From NCBI GenBank assembly GCA_001897755.1, contig MKUJ01000001.1:193802-257801 (forward strand): a stretch of 64,000 nt of DNA. Reading direction: 5' to 3'. Position 1 is the stretch's first letter; each line of letters starts with the position of its first letter. The notes under the pieces are model-generated. The model ran no database searches and was not told the DNA's origin. It saw only the letters and a program-made list of their open reading frames with translations. Below, piece after piece: positions 1 to 8,058 of this stretch. The stretch is from Afipia sp. 64-13 (GTDB taxonomy: Bacteria > Pseudomonadota > Alphaproteobacteria > Rhizobiales > Xanthobacteraceae). A program made the translations under genes and the position numbers.

Positions 1-2
1 TG

Positions 3-344
3 CATGAGGTGTATCTGATCGACCCTAAGATCGAATCCTATATCCGCGACAATTTCGAGATCGTGCATCTCAATCTGTTCGGCGCGCGGGAGGTGACCGA
101 CTTCGACGGCCGCAAACGCAGCGAGAAGGCGTTTGCCGAGGCGAGCGGAATCCGCTTCACGCCCACCGTGCAGTTCTTTCCGGAGAAGACGGACGGGCTT
201 GCCGAGCGCAGCCTGCAGTCGCGGGAAGTCGCGCGATTGCCCGGCCTGCTGGAGCCGCCGGAATTCCTCGCCATGTTCCAGTATGTGCGCGAGAAGGGAT
301 ACGAGCGCGCGCCGTTCGAGGAATGGCTGAAGAAGCGGGTCTGA
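3..344 (+). CDS. Thioredoxin-fold protein, SoxW-like (5' end missing)
   Basis: The reading frame is already open at the left edge, so this is the C-terminal part, about 114 residues, of a longer protein; the GTG at 9 is probably internal. Visible features fit the distal half of a thioredoxin fold: a strand (EIVHLNLFG) and a cis-proline-like segment GIRFTPTVQFF near the middle, then a helical C-terminus. The segment just left of the edge should hold a CxxC active site. Standing next to sox genes, it is probably a SoxW-type periplasmic thioredoxin that keeps Sox cysteines reduced, but the diagnostic half lies outside the window. It converges on the DUF336 gene at 473-976. Confidence 0.6.
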   Translation, partial: HEVYLIDPKIESYIRDNFEIVHLNLFGAREVTDFDGRKRSEKAFAEASGIRFTPTVQFFPEKTDGLAERSLQSREVARLPGLLEPPEFLAMFQYVREKGYERAPFEEWLKKRV

Positions 345-365
345 CAAGAGAAGTTAAGACGCCGC

Positions 366-439
366 CATTGCGAGGAGGCGAAGCCGATGCAGCAATCCGG
401 CCCTTTCATGGGCGTACTGGATTGCTTCGCTCGCAATGA
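366..439. repeat. Dispersed palindromic repeat, family A copy 1
   Basis: An imperfect inverted repeat whose outer arms read CATTGCGAG and CTCGCAATG. Inner arms are of the type AGCAATCC / GGATTGCTTCGC. Further copies lie at 33717-33800 and 43696-43786. It sits between convergent genes and may also help to end transcription, although no T-run follows. Confidence 0.75.
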
Positions 440-472
440 CGATGAACTGAGCGCGCGTTATTTTATCGCGCT

Positions 473-976
473 CTAGAAATCGAGCTTGTCGAGGATCGCG
501 GCGATGCCGGCTTTCGCGCAGGCTTCGTCCTCGGCCCCGCCCGGCGCGCCGGACACGCCGATCGCGCCCAGCATCGAGCCGCCGGATTCGATCATCACCC
601 CGCCGCCGATCATCACCACGTTCGGCAGATCGCGCAGGCCGGCCTGCGGCGAGCCCGGCTGGGTTAGAGAGGTGAGTTCGGTTGTACTGGTGCGGAAGGA
701 GGCGGCGGTCCACGCCTTGCCGGTGGCGGTGGGGGGCGTGTGCGGACCGGCGAAGCGGTCGCGCAGCATCACCTGGGGCGTGCCGAAGCGATCGACCACC
801 GCGACAGCGACCTGGTAGCCGCGCTTGTCGCACTCGGCGAGCGCCGCCTTGGCGGCGTCGAGCGCGAGCTCGACGTTAAGAGCCTTGTAGGTAACGAGCT
901 TGTCCTGCGCACGAGCAGGCAAAACGGATGCGGCGAGACAGAGAGCTGAAATCGTCAGCAGATTCCGCGGTCGCAT
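473..976 (-). CDS. Exported DUF336 (GlcG/HbpS-like) protein
   Basis: A 167-residue protein. An N-terminal signal peptide (hydrophobic core about residues 6-20, cleavage probably after ARA-Q near 24) predicts export to the periplasm. The rest is one GlcG/HbpS-like (DUF336) domain, recognisable from VAVAVVDRFGTPQVMLR, the block PPTATGKAWTAASF and the glycine-rich segment MIGGGVMIESGG...GAIGVSGAPGG. Some family members bind haem or cobalamin, but no catalytic role is settled. It lies 37 bases downstream of soxX and probably belongs to the soxA-soxX operon. A role linked to Sox c-type cytochromes is inference. A cytosolic relative is at 46049-46480. Confidence 0.85.
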   Translation of the reverse strand: MRPRNLLTISALCLAASVLPARAQDKLVTYKALNVELALDAAKAALAECDKRGYQVAVAVVDRFGTPQVMLRDRFAGPHTPPTATGKAWTAASFRTSTTELTSLTQPGSPQAGLRDLPNVVMIGGGVMIESGGSMLGAIGVSGAPGGAEDEACAKAGIAAILDKLDF

Positions 977-1013
977 AGCTTCAATCCTCCATCGTGCGCA
1001 GGCGCAAGCCTCG

Positions 1014-1667
1014 TTATTTGTTGACCGGAGATTCCGGATCGAACAGCAGCGCGACCAGATCCTTGATCTGCTTCTCGCTCAGCACCTTGTTGGTGCCGAA
1101 GCGCGGCATGTTGGAGCATGCCACGAAGGCCTGGGAGTCGTAGATCTTGGCGAACGTGGCCTTGGCTTCCTCCGGATCGAATTTGCGGTCCTTGCCGTAA
1201 TTCGTCAGGCTCGGTCCCAGCGTGCCGAACGACACCTCGGCCTTGTCGAGCTGGTGGCAGGCGTAGCAGTTGCCGCCGCTCACGGTGTCCGGCTTGTCGG
1301 AGAACTGGCCGCCGCGACCGTTGTCGGCGATCTTCTTGCCCGACTTCCAGTCACCGAGCAGTTGGCCGTCGGCGGGGTACACCACCTTGGTCATCTCGCG
1401 CTTGATGATGGCGTCGGCCTCCTTCGGCGGCACGTTGTTGTGATACGCGTTGCAAGTCTTCAGCGTCTCGTCGGGAACGATGCGCTGCTGCCAGTCCTCC
1501 GGCGCCTTGCCGAACGTGTCCTTGACGTAAGCGTCAACGACCGCCGGGCCGACGGGCTTCGGTGCGGCTTCGGTCTTGGCTTTCGGCGCCGCACCCGCCG
1601 CGAACGGCAGAGCGAGAGCCAGCGCGCCGGCGAGGGCGAGCGCGGAAATCCTGATCGATTGAGTCAT
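1014..1667 (-). CDS. soxX: SoxX, monohaem cytochrome c subunit of SoxAX
   Basis: 217 residues with an N-terminal signal peptide (hydrophobic stretch about 8-26). SoxX pairs with SoxA to attach thiosulfate oxidatively to the SoxY C-terminal cysteine in the periplasm. The haem-attachment motif CYACH is at residues 134-138 and the probable axial methionine is M187 in NMPRFG, both standard for SoxX. Residues 27-65 form a longer Ala/Lys/Pro-rich N-terminal extension before the cytochrome domain. It starts 11 bases after soxA with AGGGAGGGCGAC upstream, so the two are co-transcribed. Confidence 0.95.
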   Translation of the reverse strand: MTQSIRISALALAGALALALPFAAGAAPKAKTEAAPKPVGPAVVDAYVKDTFGKAPEDWQQRIVPDETLKTCNAYHNNVPPKEADAIIKREMTKVVYPADGQLLGDWKSGKKIADNGRGGQFSDKPDTVSGGNCYACHQLDKAEVSFGTLGPSLTNYGKDRKFDPEEAKATFAKIYDSQAFVACSNMPRFGTNKVLSEKQIKDLVALLFDPESPVNK

Positions 1668-1678
1668 GTCGCCCTCCC

Positions 1679-2500
1679 TTAGCGCTTGATCGACGGAACG
1701 TTGATCACGCCGCCTTCTGCGTTCTTGTTCAGATAGACCGTGAGCGCGGTCAGCGCCTCGGTGCCGTAGCCCGGCATCGGCCAGCGCTGCTGGCGATAAC
1801 AGTCATAGAGGCGGTGCTGCATGGTGCGCAGGGCGCCCTGGGAGACACGATAGGTCGGCCACGTTCCCATGGTTTCCTGTGCCTGCTTGCCCGGCTTGGA
1901 CAGGTCGGGCAGCCCCTGCAGGCGGATGCGCTTGCCTTCTTCGGCATGGCAGGTGGCGCAGGAGAAGTCGTTGACGCCGCCGCGGCGGAAGAACAGCGCT
2001 TCACCGACCGCCGCCATTTCCTTTTCCTTCGGATGGCTGAGCGAGACCTTGATCTTCATGCCATTCGACTTGTTGGCGATGTAGGCGACGAGGTCTTCCA
2101 TGTCGGAAGCCTTGCCGGGACCCGAAAAGCGACGTGCGATCACGTCCTTGGTGTCGAGCCCCTGGAGCTTGTCCATGCACCAGAGCAGACGCTGCTCGAG
2201 GTCCATGACCTTGTCGGCATCCTTGAAATAACGCGGCAACTGGGCATACACGCCCTCCAGCTTGCCGGCGCCGAGACCGAGGTCGCAGCCCTCGAGTGAC
2301 ACATTCTTGGTGCCGCGCTTTTCTTTCCACAGGGCCTCGCCGCGATCCACGGCGAGATAGCCGGGATTGGACATCGGGTCCGAAATCATCTCGCGGTAGC
2401 GTTCGATCTCCTTTTCACTGGCGTCCTGGGAATAGGCTAAGCTGTTGGATACGCAAAGTAAGGCAACGGCGATCGCCGACCGGATTGCGGTCTGTCTCAT
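1679..2500 (-). CDS. soxA: SoxA, L-cysteine S-thiosulfotransferase subunit (monohaem type)
   Basis: 273 residues with a signal peptide (about 1-24). SoxA carries the active-site cysteine that couples thiosulfate to SoxY. Only one haem motif is present, CATCH at residues 181-185. Where dihaem SoxA proteins have an N-terminal haem there is no CxxCH, but cysteines C72 and C108 remain and probably form a disulfide, as known for monohaem SoxA such as that of Starkeya. The likely catalytic/haem-ligand cysteine is C234 in [10 protein letters not shown]. It is the first gene of a leftward operon with soxX, divergent from soxY. Confidence 0.95.
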   Translation of the reverse strand: MRQTAIRSAIAVALLCVSNSLAYSQDASEKEIERYREMISDPMSNPGYLAVDRGEALWKEKRGTKNVSLEGCDLGLGAGKLEGVYAQLPRYFKDADKVMDLEQRLLWCMDKLQGLDTKDVIARRFSGPGKASDMEDLVAYIANKSNGMKIKVSLSHPKEKEMAAVGEALFFRRGGVNDFSCATCHAEEGKRIRLQGLPDLSKPGKQAQETMGTWPTYRVSQGALRTMQHRLYDCYRQQRWPMPGYGTEALTALTVYLNKNAEGGVINVPSIKR

Positions 2501-2686
2501 TTTCCTCTTCCTCCGTCCGTAAGACTGTCTGTGCAGTCCTTGCGGGTTTTCCTGGATTCACTCCAGACATCTTTACATTCAAGAAAAACAATATAATGAT
2601 GTGTCTCGATCATGATAGATTTCGTTGAGGATCGTCAAGCGTTACTATTAAGGGACGAGTGAAAGAAGTCCCATCGGAGGAGACAA
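2501..2686. promoter_or_regulatory. Divergent soxA / soxY control region
   Basis: This AT-richer spacer separates soxA (left) from soxY (right). A perfect TATAAT occurs at 2592-2597 but no good -35 lies upstream of it. For the leftward genes, TTGACG (complement of 2633-2638) and TATCAT (complement of 2612-2617) are 15 bases apart. A short palindrome, TCATGA, is centred at about 2612. A strong ribosome site (CGGAGGAG) precedes soxY. An ArsR- or LysR-type Sox regulator could bind here but none is encoded in the window. Confidence 0.45.
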
Positions 2687-3151
2687 ATGGTTCTGAATCC
2701 TGTTGAAACGACTCGCCGCGAGACGCTGGCGCTGACAGCCGTAGCCGGACTTGCGGCATTTCTTGCGCCGAAGATGGCGATGGCGGACGAGCAGATGGTC
2801 GCCGCTGAACTCAAGAAGCTTTACGGCGACAAGAAGCTGGAGAGCGGCAAGATCAAGCTCGATGTGCCCGAGATCGCGGAGAACGGCCTGGTCGTTCCGG
2901 TCAACGTCGAGATCGAAAGCCCGATGACCGACGCCGATTACGTCAAAGCCGTCCACATCTTTGCCGATGGCAATCCGATGCCGGGCGTCTGCAGCTACAA
3001 GTTCACGCCGGCTTGCGGCAAGGCGTCGGCCTCGACCCGTATGCGTCTTGCGCAGACCCAGAACATCGTCTGCATCGCGGAGATGTCGAACGGCAGTCTG
3101 TATACGACGAAATCCAACGTGAAGGTGACGATCGGCGGCTGCGGCGGCTGA
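2687..3151 (+). CDS. soxY: SoxY, sulfur-carrier subunit
   Basis: 154 residues. SoxY is the periplasmic carrier that holds sulfur intermediates on a C-terminal cysteine swinging arm; it ends exactly in the diagnostic GGCGG (residues 150-154). The N-terminus has a twin-arginine signal (TRRETLALTAVAGLAA), fitting export of a folded SoxYZ complex. The middle shows the typical block ADYVKAVHIFADGNPMPGVCSYKF. It leads the rightward soxYZBCD operon, 45 bases before soxZ. Confidence 0.97.
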   Translation: MVLNPVETTRRETLALTAVAGLAAFLAPKMAMADEQMVAAELKKLYGDKKLESGKIKLDVPEIAENGLVVPVNVEIESPMTDADYVKAVHIFADGNPMPGVCSYKFTPACGKASASTRMRLAQTQNIVCIAEMSNGSLYTTKSNVKVTIGGCGG

Positions 3152-3196
3152 TCGAACAATCCACACGACAACAACAATTCAGGCGAGGAAATTCAG

Positions 3197-3526
3197 ATGG
3201 CGACCAAACCCACACCGCGCGTTCGCGTTCCCGCGCAGGCCAAGGCCGGTGAAATCATCGAGATCAAGACCCTCATTTCGCACGAAATGGAATCGGGTCA
3301 GCGCAAGGATTCGTCCGGCAAGGTCGTGCCGCGCAAGATCATCAACAAGTTCACCGCGTCCTTCGATGGCAAGCCGGTGTTCGAAGCCGACTGGCATCCG
3401 GCGATCTCCGCCAACCCGTATCAGTCGTTCTTCTACAAGGCGTCGAAGAGCGGCGAGTTCACCTTCTCCTGGAAGGATGACGACGGCTCGGAATACACGG
3501 CGACGAACAAGCTCACCGTCGCCTGA
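3197..3526 (+). CDS. soxZ: SoxZ, SoxY partner
   Basis: 109 residues, no signal peptide of its own, as expected because SoxZ is co-exported with SoxY. The family signature is clear: RVRVPAQAKAGEIIEIKTLISHEMESGQRKD at the start and EFTFSWKDDDGSEYTATNKLTV at the end. It forms the SoxYZ heterodimer on which the sulfur intermediate is processed. A GGCGAGG ribosome site precedes the ATG. Confidence 0.97.
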   Translation: MATKPTPRVRVPAQAKAGEIIEIKTLISHEMESGQRKDSSGKVVPRKIINKFTASFDGKPVFEADWHPAISANPYQSFFYKASKSGEFTFSWKDDDGSEYTATNKLTVA

Positions 3527-3620
3527 GCATTCGCCGCGCGCGACGAAGAGTCGCGTGCGGCCTCGATCCGACAGTATCTCCGAACGCTAGCCTTCCAGCC
3601 GGGAGGCGAAAGGTTGACTC

Positions 3621-5321
3621 ATGATTTCACGGCGGGAATTTCTGCAGGCGACGGCGGCTGCGTCCGCGCTGACATTCGGCAGCGGGCTGGGATCACTCGG
3701 GCGCGTTGCGGCCCAGCAGCGCCTGACCCAGGCCGACATCCTCAAATTCGATCCGCTCGGCACGGTGACGATCCTCTATATTGCCGACACCCACGCGCAG
3801 CTTATGCCGCTGCATTTCCGTGAGCCGTCGGTCAATCTCGGCGTCGGCGACGACAAGGGTAAGCCGCCGCATCTCACGGACGAAGCGTTCCGCAAATATT
3901 TCAACGTCGCTGCCGGCTCCGCCGATGCGTTCGCGCTGACCGCCGACGACTTCGTCGCGCTGGCGAAGAACTACGGCAAGATGGGCGGCATGGACCGTGT
4001 CGCGACGCTGGTGCGCGCGGTGCGCGCCGAGCGCGGCGACGACAAGGTGCTGCTGCTCGACGGCGGCGATAGCTGGCAGGGAAGCTGGACCTCGCTGCAG
4101 ACCAAGGCGCAGGACATGGTCGATGTCATGGGCGCGCTCAAGCTCGACGCGCTGGTCGGCCACTGGGAGTTCACCTACGGCGCCGATCGCGTCAAGGAGC
4201 TGGTGAAGGTCGCGCCGTTCGCGTTTCTCGCGCAGAACATCCGCGACGCCGAATGGCAGGAGCCGGTGTTCGAGGCGCGCAAGATGTTCGAGCGTGGTGG
4301 CGCCAAGGTCGCCGTGATCGGTCAGGCCCTGCCGCGCACCGCGATCGCCAACCCGCGATGGATGTTCCCGCAATGGGAGTTTGGCATCCGCGAGGAGGAC
4401 ATGCAGAAGCAGGTCGACGAGGCGCGCGCCGAGGGCGCCGATATCGTCGTGCTGCTGTCGCATGACGGCTTCGACGTCGACCGCAAGCTCGCCAGCCGCG
4501 TCAAGGGTATCGACGTCATTCTGACCGCGCACACCCACGATGCGATGCCGGGCCTGATCAAGGTCGGCGACACGGTGCTGGTGGCGACCGGCTCGCACGG
4601 AAAATTCCTGTCGCGCCTCGATATCGAGGTGAAGGACAAGAAGGTCACCGGCGTTCGCTACAAGCTGATGCCGGTGTTCGCCGACGCCATTAAGCCGGAC
4701 CCGGAGATGGCGGCGCTGATCGAGAAGGTGAGGGCGCCGTTCGCCAAGGATCTGGCGCGCAAGATCGGCCACACCGATTCGCTGCTCTATCGTCGCGGCA
4801 ACTTCAACGGCACCTTCGACGACCTGATCTGCAACGCGATGCTGGTCGAACGCGATGTCGAGATTGCGCTGTCGCCGGGCTTCCGCTGGGGCGGCACGCT
4901 GGTGCCGGGCGATGCGATCACCTGGGAAGATGTCACCAACGCGACCGCGATCACCTATCCGAACTGCTATCGCAACGAGATGACCGGCGCGCAGCTCAAG
5001 GATGTGCTGGAAGACATCGCCGACAACATCTTCCACCCCGATCCGTATTTCCAGGGCGGCGGCGACATGGTGCGCATTGGCGGCATGGGCTATTCGATCG
5101 ACATCAGCAAGGCGATGGGATCGCGCATCTCCAACCTGACGCATCTGAAGTCGGGCAAGCCGATCGACGCCGCGAAGAAGTACACCGTCGCCGGCTGGGC
5201 CAGCATCAACGAGAACACGCAAGGCCCGCCGATCTGGGACGTGGTGTCCGCGCACATCGGCAAGCTGAGCGGTGGCATCAAGATCGAACCGAACACGGCC
5301 GTGAAGGTGACGGGGGCGTAA
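3621..5321 (+). CDS. soxB: SoxB, S-sulfosulfanyl-L-cysteine sulfohydrolase
   Basis: 566 residues. SoxB is a periplasmic dimanganese enzyme that hydrolyses sulfate off the SoxY-bound thiosulfonate. Twin-arginine signal SRREFLQATAAASALTFG at the N-terminus. The metallophosphatase-like metal residues are in ADTHAQ (D56, H58), DGGDSWQGS (about 147-155), GHWEFTYG (about 180) and LTAHTHD (about 305). The last block and the C-terminal 5'-nucleotidase-like half (from about 370) agree with full length. The start has weak upstream GGGAGGCGAAAGG spacing but the signal peptide supports it. Confidence 0.97.
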   Translation: MISRREFLQATAAASALTFGSGLGSLGRVAAQQRLTQADILKFDPLGTVTILYIADTHAQLMPLHFREPSVNLGVGDDKGKPPHLTDEAFRKYFNVAAGSADAFALTADDFVALAKNYGKMGGMDRVATLVRAVRAERGDDKVLLLDGGDSWQGSWTSLQTKAQDMVDVMGALKLDALVGHWEFTYGADRVKELVKVAPFAFLAQNIRDAEWQEPVFEARKMFERGGAKVAVIGQALPRTAIANPRWMFPQWEFGIREEDMQKQVDEARAEGADIVVLLSHDGFDVDRKLASRVKGIDVILTAHTHDAMPGLIKVGDTVLVATGSHGKFLSRLDIEVKDKKVTGVRYKLMPVFADAIKPDPEMAALIEKVRAPFAKDLARKIGHTDSLLYRRGNFNGTFDDLICNAMLVERDVEIALSPGFRWGGTLVPGDAITWEDVTNATAITYPNCYRNEMTGAQLKDVLEDIADNIFHPDPYFQGGGDMVRIGGMGYSIDISKAMGSRISNLTHLKSGKPIDAAKKYTVAGWASINENTQGPPIWDVVSAHIGKLSGGIKIEPNTAVKVTGA

Positions 5322-5334
5322 GCCCCCGCGTTTT
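5311..5334 (+). terminator. Hairpin overlapping the soxB stop codon
   Basis: Arms CGGGGGC (5311-5317) and GCCCCCG (5322-5328) enclose GTAA, which contains the soxB stop; CGTTTTC follows. It resembles a weak intrinsic terminator and could lower transcription into soxC-soxD. Confidence 0.45.
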
Positions 5335-5396
5335 CGCGCCGGAATTGCGAGAAACATATTCACGTATAGGGATAACTAAAAAAGGAGGAGACGGGC

Positions 5397-6677
5397 ATGA
5401 CCGAGAATATGTCTACCGATGCCCTGAGCCGCCGACGCTTTTTGCGGGCGGCAGGTTTGGCAGGTGCGGGTGCCGCGCTCGTCGCGCGGCCCGGTATTGC
5501 GGGAGAGGCGCCGAAGCCCGATCCGCTGATCACCGAAGTGCAGGACTGGCAGCGTTATCTTGGCGACGGCGTCGACAAGCATCCATACGGATCGCCATCG
5601 AAGTTCGAGAAGCACGTCGTCCGCCGCGATGTGCCGTGGCTGACCGCCGACGCGCAATCGTCCGTCAACTTCACACCGTTACATGACCTCGACGGCATCA
5701 TCACGCCGTCCGGCGTGTGCTTCGAGCGCCATCATGGCGGCATCGCCGAGATCAATCCGGCCGATCATCGCCTGATGATCAATGGTCTGGTCGAGAAGCC
5801 GCTGGTGTTCACCATGGAGGACATCAAGCGGATGCCTCGCGTGAACAAGATCTACTTCCTGGAATGCGCGGCGAATTCCGGCATGGAGTGGCGCGGCGCG
5901 CAGCTCAACGGCTGCCAGTTCACCCACGGCATGATCCACAACGTGATGTACACCGGCGTGCCGCTGAAGCTGCTGTTGGAGGAGGCCGGCGTGAAACCGA
6001 ACGCCAAGTGGCTGATGATGGAGGGCGGCGACGCCTCGGGCATGAACCGCTCGCTGCCGCTGTCGAAGGGGCTCGACGACGTGCTGATCGCCTTCGCCAT
6101 GAACGGCGAGGCGCTGCGTCCCGAGCAGGGTTATCCGCTGCGCGCGGTGATCCCCGGCTGGGAAGGCAATCTGTGGGTCAAGTGGCTGCGCCGCATCGAA
6201 GTCGGCGACGAGCCGTGGCAGGCCCGCGAGGAGACCTCGAAATACACCGACCTGCTCGCCGACGGCCGCGCGCGCCGCTTCACCTTCATCATGGATGCGA
6301 AGTCGGTCGTCACCAATCCCTCGCCGCAGGCGCCGCTCAAGCACAAGGGCCGCAACGTGCTGACCGGCGTGGCCTGGTCGGGACGCGGCACAGTCAAGCG
6401 CGTTGACGTCTCGATGGACGGCGGACGCAACTGGCAGACCGCGCGCATCGACGGGCCGGTGCTCGACAAGTCGATGGTGCGTTTCTACGTCGATTTCGAC
6501 TGGAACGGTCAGGAACTGATGATCCAGTCGCGGGCGATGGATTCCACCGGCTACGTGCAGCCGACCAAGGCAGAACTGCGCAAGGTGCGCGGCGTCAACT
6601 CGATCTATCACAACAACGGCATTCAGACCTGGCTGGTGCATTCGAACGGGGAGGCCGAAAATGTCGAAATCAGCTAA
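5397..6677 (+). CDS. soxC: SoxC, molybdenum subunit of sulfur (sulfane) dehydrogenase
   Basis: 426 residues. SoxC, with haem subunit SoxD, oxidises the sulfane sulfur bound to SoxY in the periplasm. Twin-arginine signal SRRRFLRAAGLAGAGAAL (residues 11-28). The sulfite-oxidase-type molybdopterin domain is clear: DGIITPSGVCFERHHGG, then the molybdenum-ligand cysteine C157 in FLECAANSGMEW, and a C-terminal dimerisation domain from about 310. SoxC proteins usually carry SGN after this cysteine; here it is AAN. GGAGGAG precedes the ATG. It overlaps soxD by 17 bases. The HHGG block favours SoxC over SorA/SorT. Confidence 0.95.
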   Translation: MTENMSTDALSRRRFLRAAGLAGAGAALVARPGIAGEAPKPDPLITEVQDWQRYLGDGVDKHPYGSPSKFEKHVVRRDVPWLTADAQSSVNFTPLHDLDGIITPSGVCFERHHGGIAEINPADHRLMINGLVEKPLVFTMEDIKRMPRVNKIYFLECAANSGMEWRGAQLNGCQFTHGMIHNVMYTGVPLKLLLEEAGVKPNAKWLMMEGGDASGMNRSLPLSKGLDDVLIAFAMNGEALRPEQGYPLRAVIPGWEGNLWVKWLRRIEVGDEPWQAREETSKYTDLLADGRARRFTFIMDAKSVVTNPSPQAPLKHKGRNVLTGVAWSGRGTVKRVDVSMDGGRNWQTARIDGPVLDKSMVRFYVDFDWNGQELMIQSRAMDSTGYVQPTKAELRKVRGVNSIYHNNGIQTWLVHSNGEAENVEIS

Positions 6678-7386
6678 ATTCGCCGGCCTTTCGCTGGTCG
6701 CGGCCGCAGCGTTGTTCGCTGCCACAGCCGCGCCGTCCGTGGCGCAGCACAAGGTCGCGGCGCACGACGCCGGCAAGTCTGCGGGCAAGTCTGCCGGCAA
6801 GCTTGGCGTTGGCCGTGTTGCGCTCCCCGAGGAGGTCGCGGCGTGGGACACCGATGTGCGTCCCGACGGCAAGGGTCTGCCGCCCGGCAAGGGCACCGCG
6901 AAGCAGGGAGACGAAATCTTCCAGGCGCAGTGCGCGTCCTGCCATGGCGAGTTCGGTCAGGGTGTCGGTCGTTGGCCGGTGCTGGCCGGCGGTCTCGGCA
7001 CGCTGAAGGCCGAACGGCCGGACAAGACGGTCGGCTCGTACTGGCCGGATGTCTCGACCGTGTACGACTACATCCAGCGCGCCATGCCGTTCGGCAACGC
7101 CCGCTCGCTGTCGCATGACGAGTTGTATGCGGTGGTGGCCTACATCCTGATGATGAACGACGTCATCAAGGACGAGAACTTCGAGCTCAACGCGAAGAAT
7201 CTCGCCACCATCAAGCTGCCCAACGCCGACAACTTCTTCGACGACGACCGCGAGGTGTCGGAGAAGGCGTTCTGGAAGAAGGAGCCCTGCATGAAGAACT
7301 GCAAGGCCGAGGCTCCCAAGGTGCTTGGCCGCGCGGCCAATGTCGACGTGACGCCGGACGAGAAAAGCGGTCCGAAAGTGGATTGA
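6661..7386 (+). CDS. soxD: SoxD, cytochrome c subunit of sulfur dehydrogenase (short form)
   Basis: 241 residues with a signal peptide (about 1-28). It takes electrons from SoxC. One haem motif is visible, CASCH at 91-95, with probable axial methionine M142 in AMPFGN. Dihaem SoxD proteins are considerably longer, so this is a monohaem short form. Residues 38-47 contain a small AGKS repeat linker, and the C-terminus has a cysteine pair (CMKNC) unlike a haem site. It starts inside the soxC 3' end, implying translational coupling. Confidence 0.9.
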   Translation: MSKSAKFAGLSLVAAAALFAATAAPSVAQHKVAAHDAGKSAGKSAGKLGVGRVALPEEVAAWDTDVRPDGKGLPPGKGTAKQGDEIFQAQCASCHGEFGQGVGRWPVLAGGLGTLKAERPDKTVGSYWPDVSTVYDYIQRAMPFGNARSLSHDELYAVVAYILMMNDVIKDENFELNAKNLATIKLPNADNFFDDDREVSEKAFWKKEPCMKNCKAEAPKVLGRAANVDVTPDEKSGPKVD

Positions 7387-7521
7387 TGATCGGATGGCTC
7401 GCGTGTAGGCAACCTGTTGTTTACGAGCATGAGCGATGAAGCGAACGGCTGCGCGAGCAGCTGCTTCGCATCCGCGAAGTCGATGCGTTCAATTGAAATC
7501 TTTCAACCGAGGTGGAAACCG

Positions 7522-7908
7522 ATGATGATTCGTACGTTGCTGGCTGGCCTGTCCCTGATTGCGTTCACCGGCGCGGTTCATGCGCAGGATGTCGCGGCAG
7601 GTGAGAAATCGTTCAACAAATGCCGTTCCTGCCATCAGGTCGGCGAGACCGCGAAAAACAGCGTCGGTCCGGAGTTGAACGGTCTGTTCGGCCGCAAGTC
7701 CGGCGCGGTCGAGGGCTACAAATATTCCGACGCCAACAAGAATTCCGGCATCACTTGGGATGAAGCGGTGTTCGCCGAATACATCAAGGATCCGAAGGGC
7801 AAGATTCCCGGCACCAAGATGTCGTTCTCCGGCATCAAGAACGAGCAGGAGATCAAGGATCTCACCGCCTTCCTCAAGCAGTTCAAGGCTGACGGCAAGA
7901 AGGGTTAA
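7522..7908 (+). CDS. Class I cytochrome c (c2/c550-like), periplasmic
   Basis: 128 residues. Signal peptide 1-21 (cut after VHA-Q), one haem motif CRSCH at 34-38, and axial methionine M100 in GTKMSF, the layout of mitochondrial-type cytochrome c2. GVGPELNGLFGRKSG-like text after the haem is typical. The ATG at 7522 is chosen because GAGGTGG stands 6-7 bases before it and the signal peptide starts there. As the gene after soxD it is the likely soluble acceptor that carries Sox electrons to a terminal oxidase. Confidence 0.9.
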   Translation: MMIRTLLAGLSLIAFTGAVHAQDVAAGEKSFNKCRSCHQVGETAKNSVGPELNGLFGRKSGAVEGYKYSDANKNSGITWDEAVFAEYIKDPKGKIPGTKMSFSGIKNEQEIKDLTAFLKQFKADGKKG

Positions 7909-7925
7909 CCTCCCAGGGCGACTAT

Positions 7926-7955
7926 CGGGCGGCCAGGGGCCGCCCGAACTTTTTC
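7926..7955 (+). terminator. Rho-independent terminator after the Sox cytochrome gene
   Basis: A perfect 9-bp stem, CGGGCGGCC / GGCCGCCCG with loop AGG, is followed by AACTTTTT. It closes the soxYZBCD-cytochrome operon. Confidence 0.85.
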
Positions 7956-8058
7956 TGACCGGGCGGTTGGCGTTTCGCGGCGGACGGATGCGTCCTTGCC
8001 TGCTGGCGCTGCGTGCGCAAATTTCAAAACCGAACATCACCATCCCAGGGAGGAAGCG

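Noticed and set aside
3693..5363. Long minus-strand open frame opposite soxB
   Set aside because: The same GC-codon artefact; Arg/His/Leu-rich text without any family features, and soxB on the other strand is certain.
5397..6677. Alternative reading of soxC as a SorA/SorT sulfite dehydrogenase
   Set aside because: The block DGIITPSGVCFERHHGG, position between soxB and soxD and overlap with soxD favour SoxC; the cysteine environment ECAAN is unusual but does not change the assignment.
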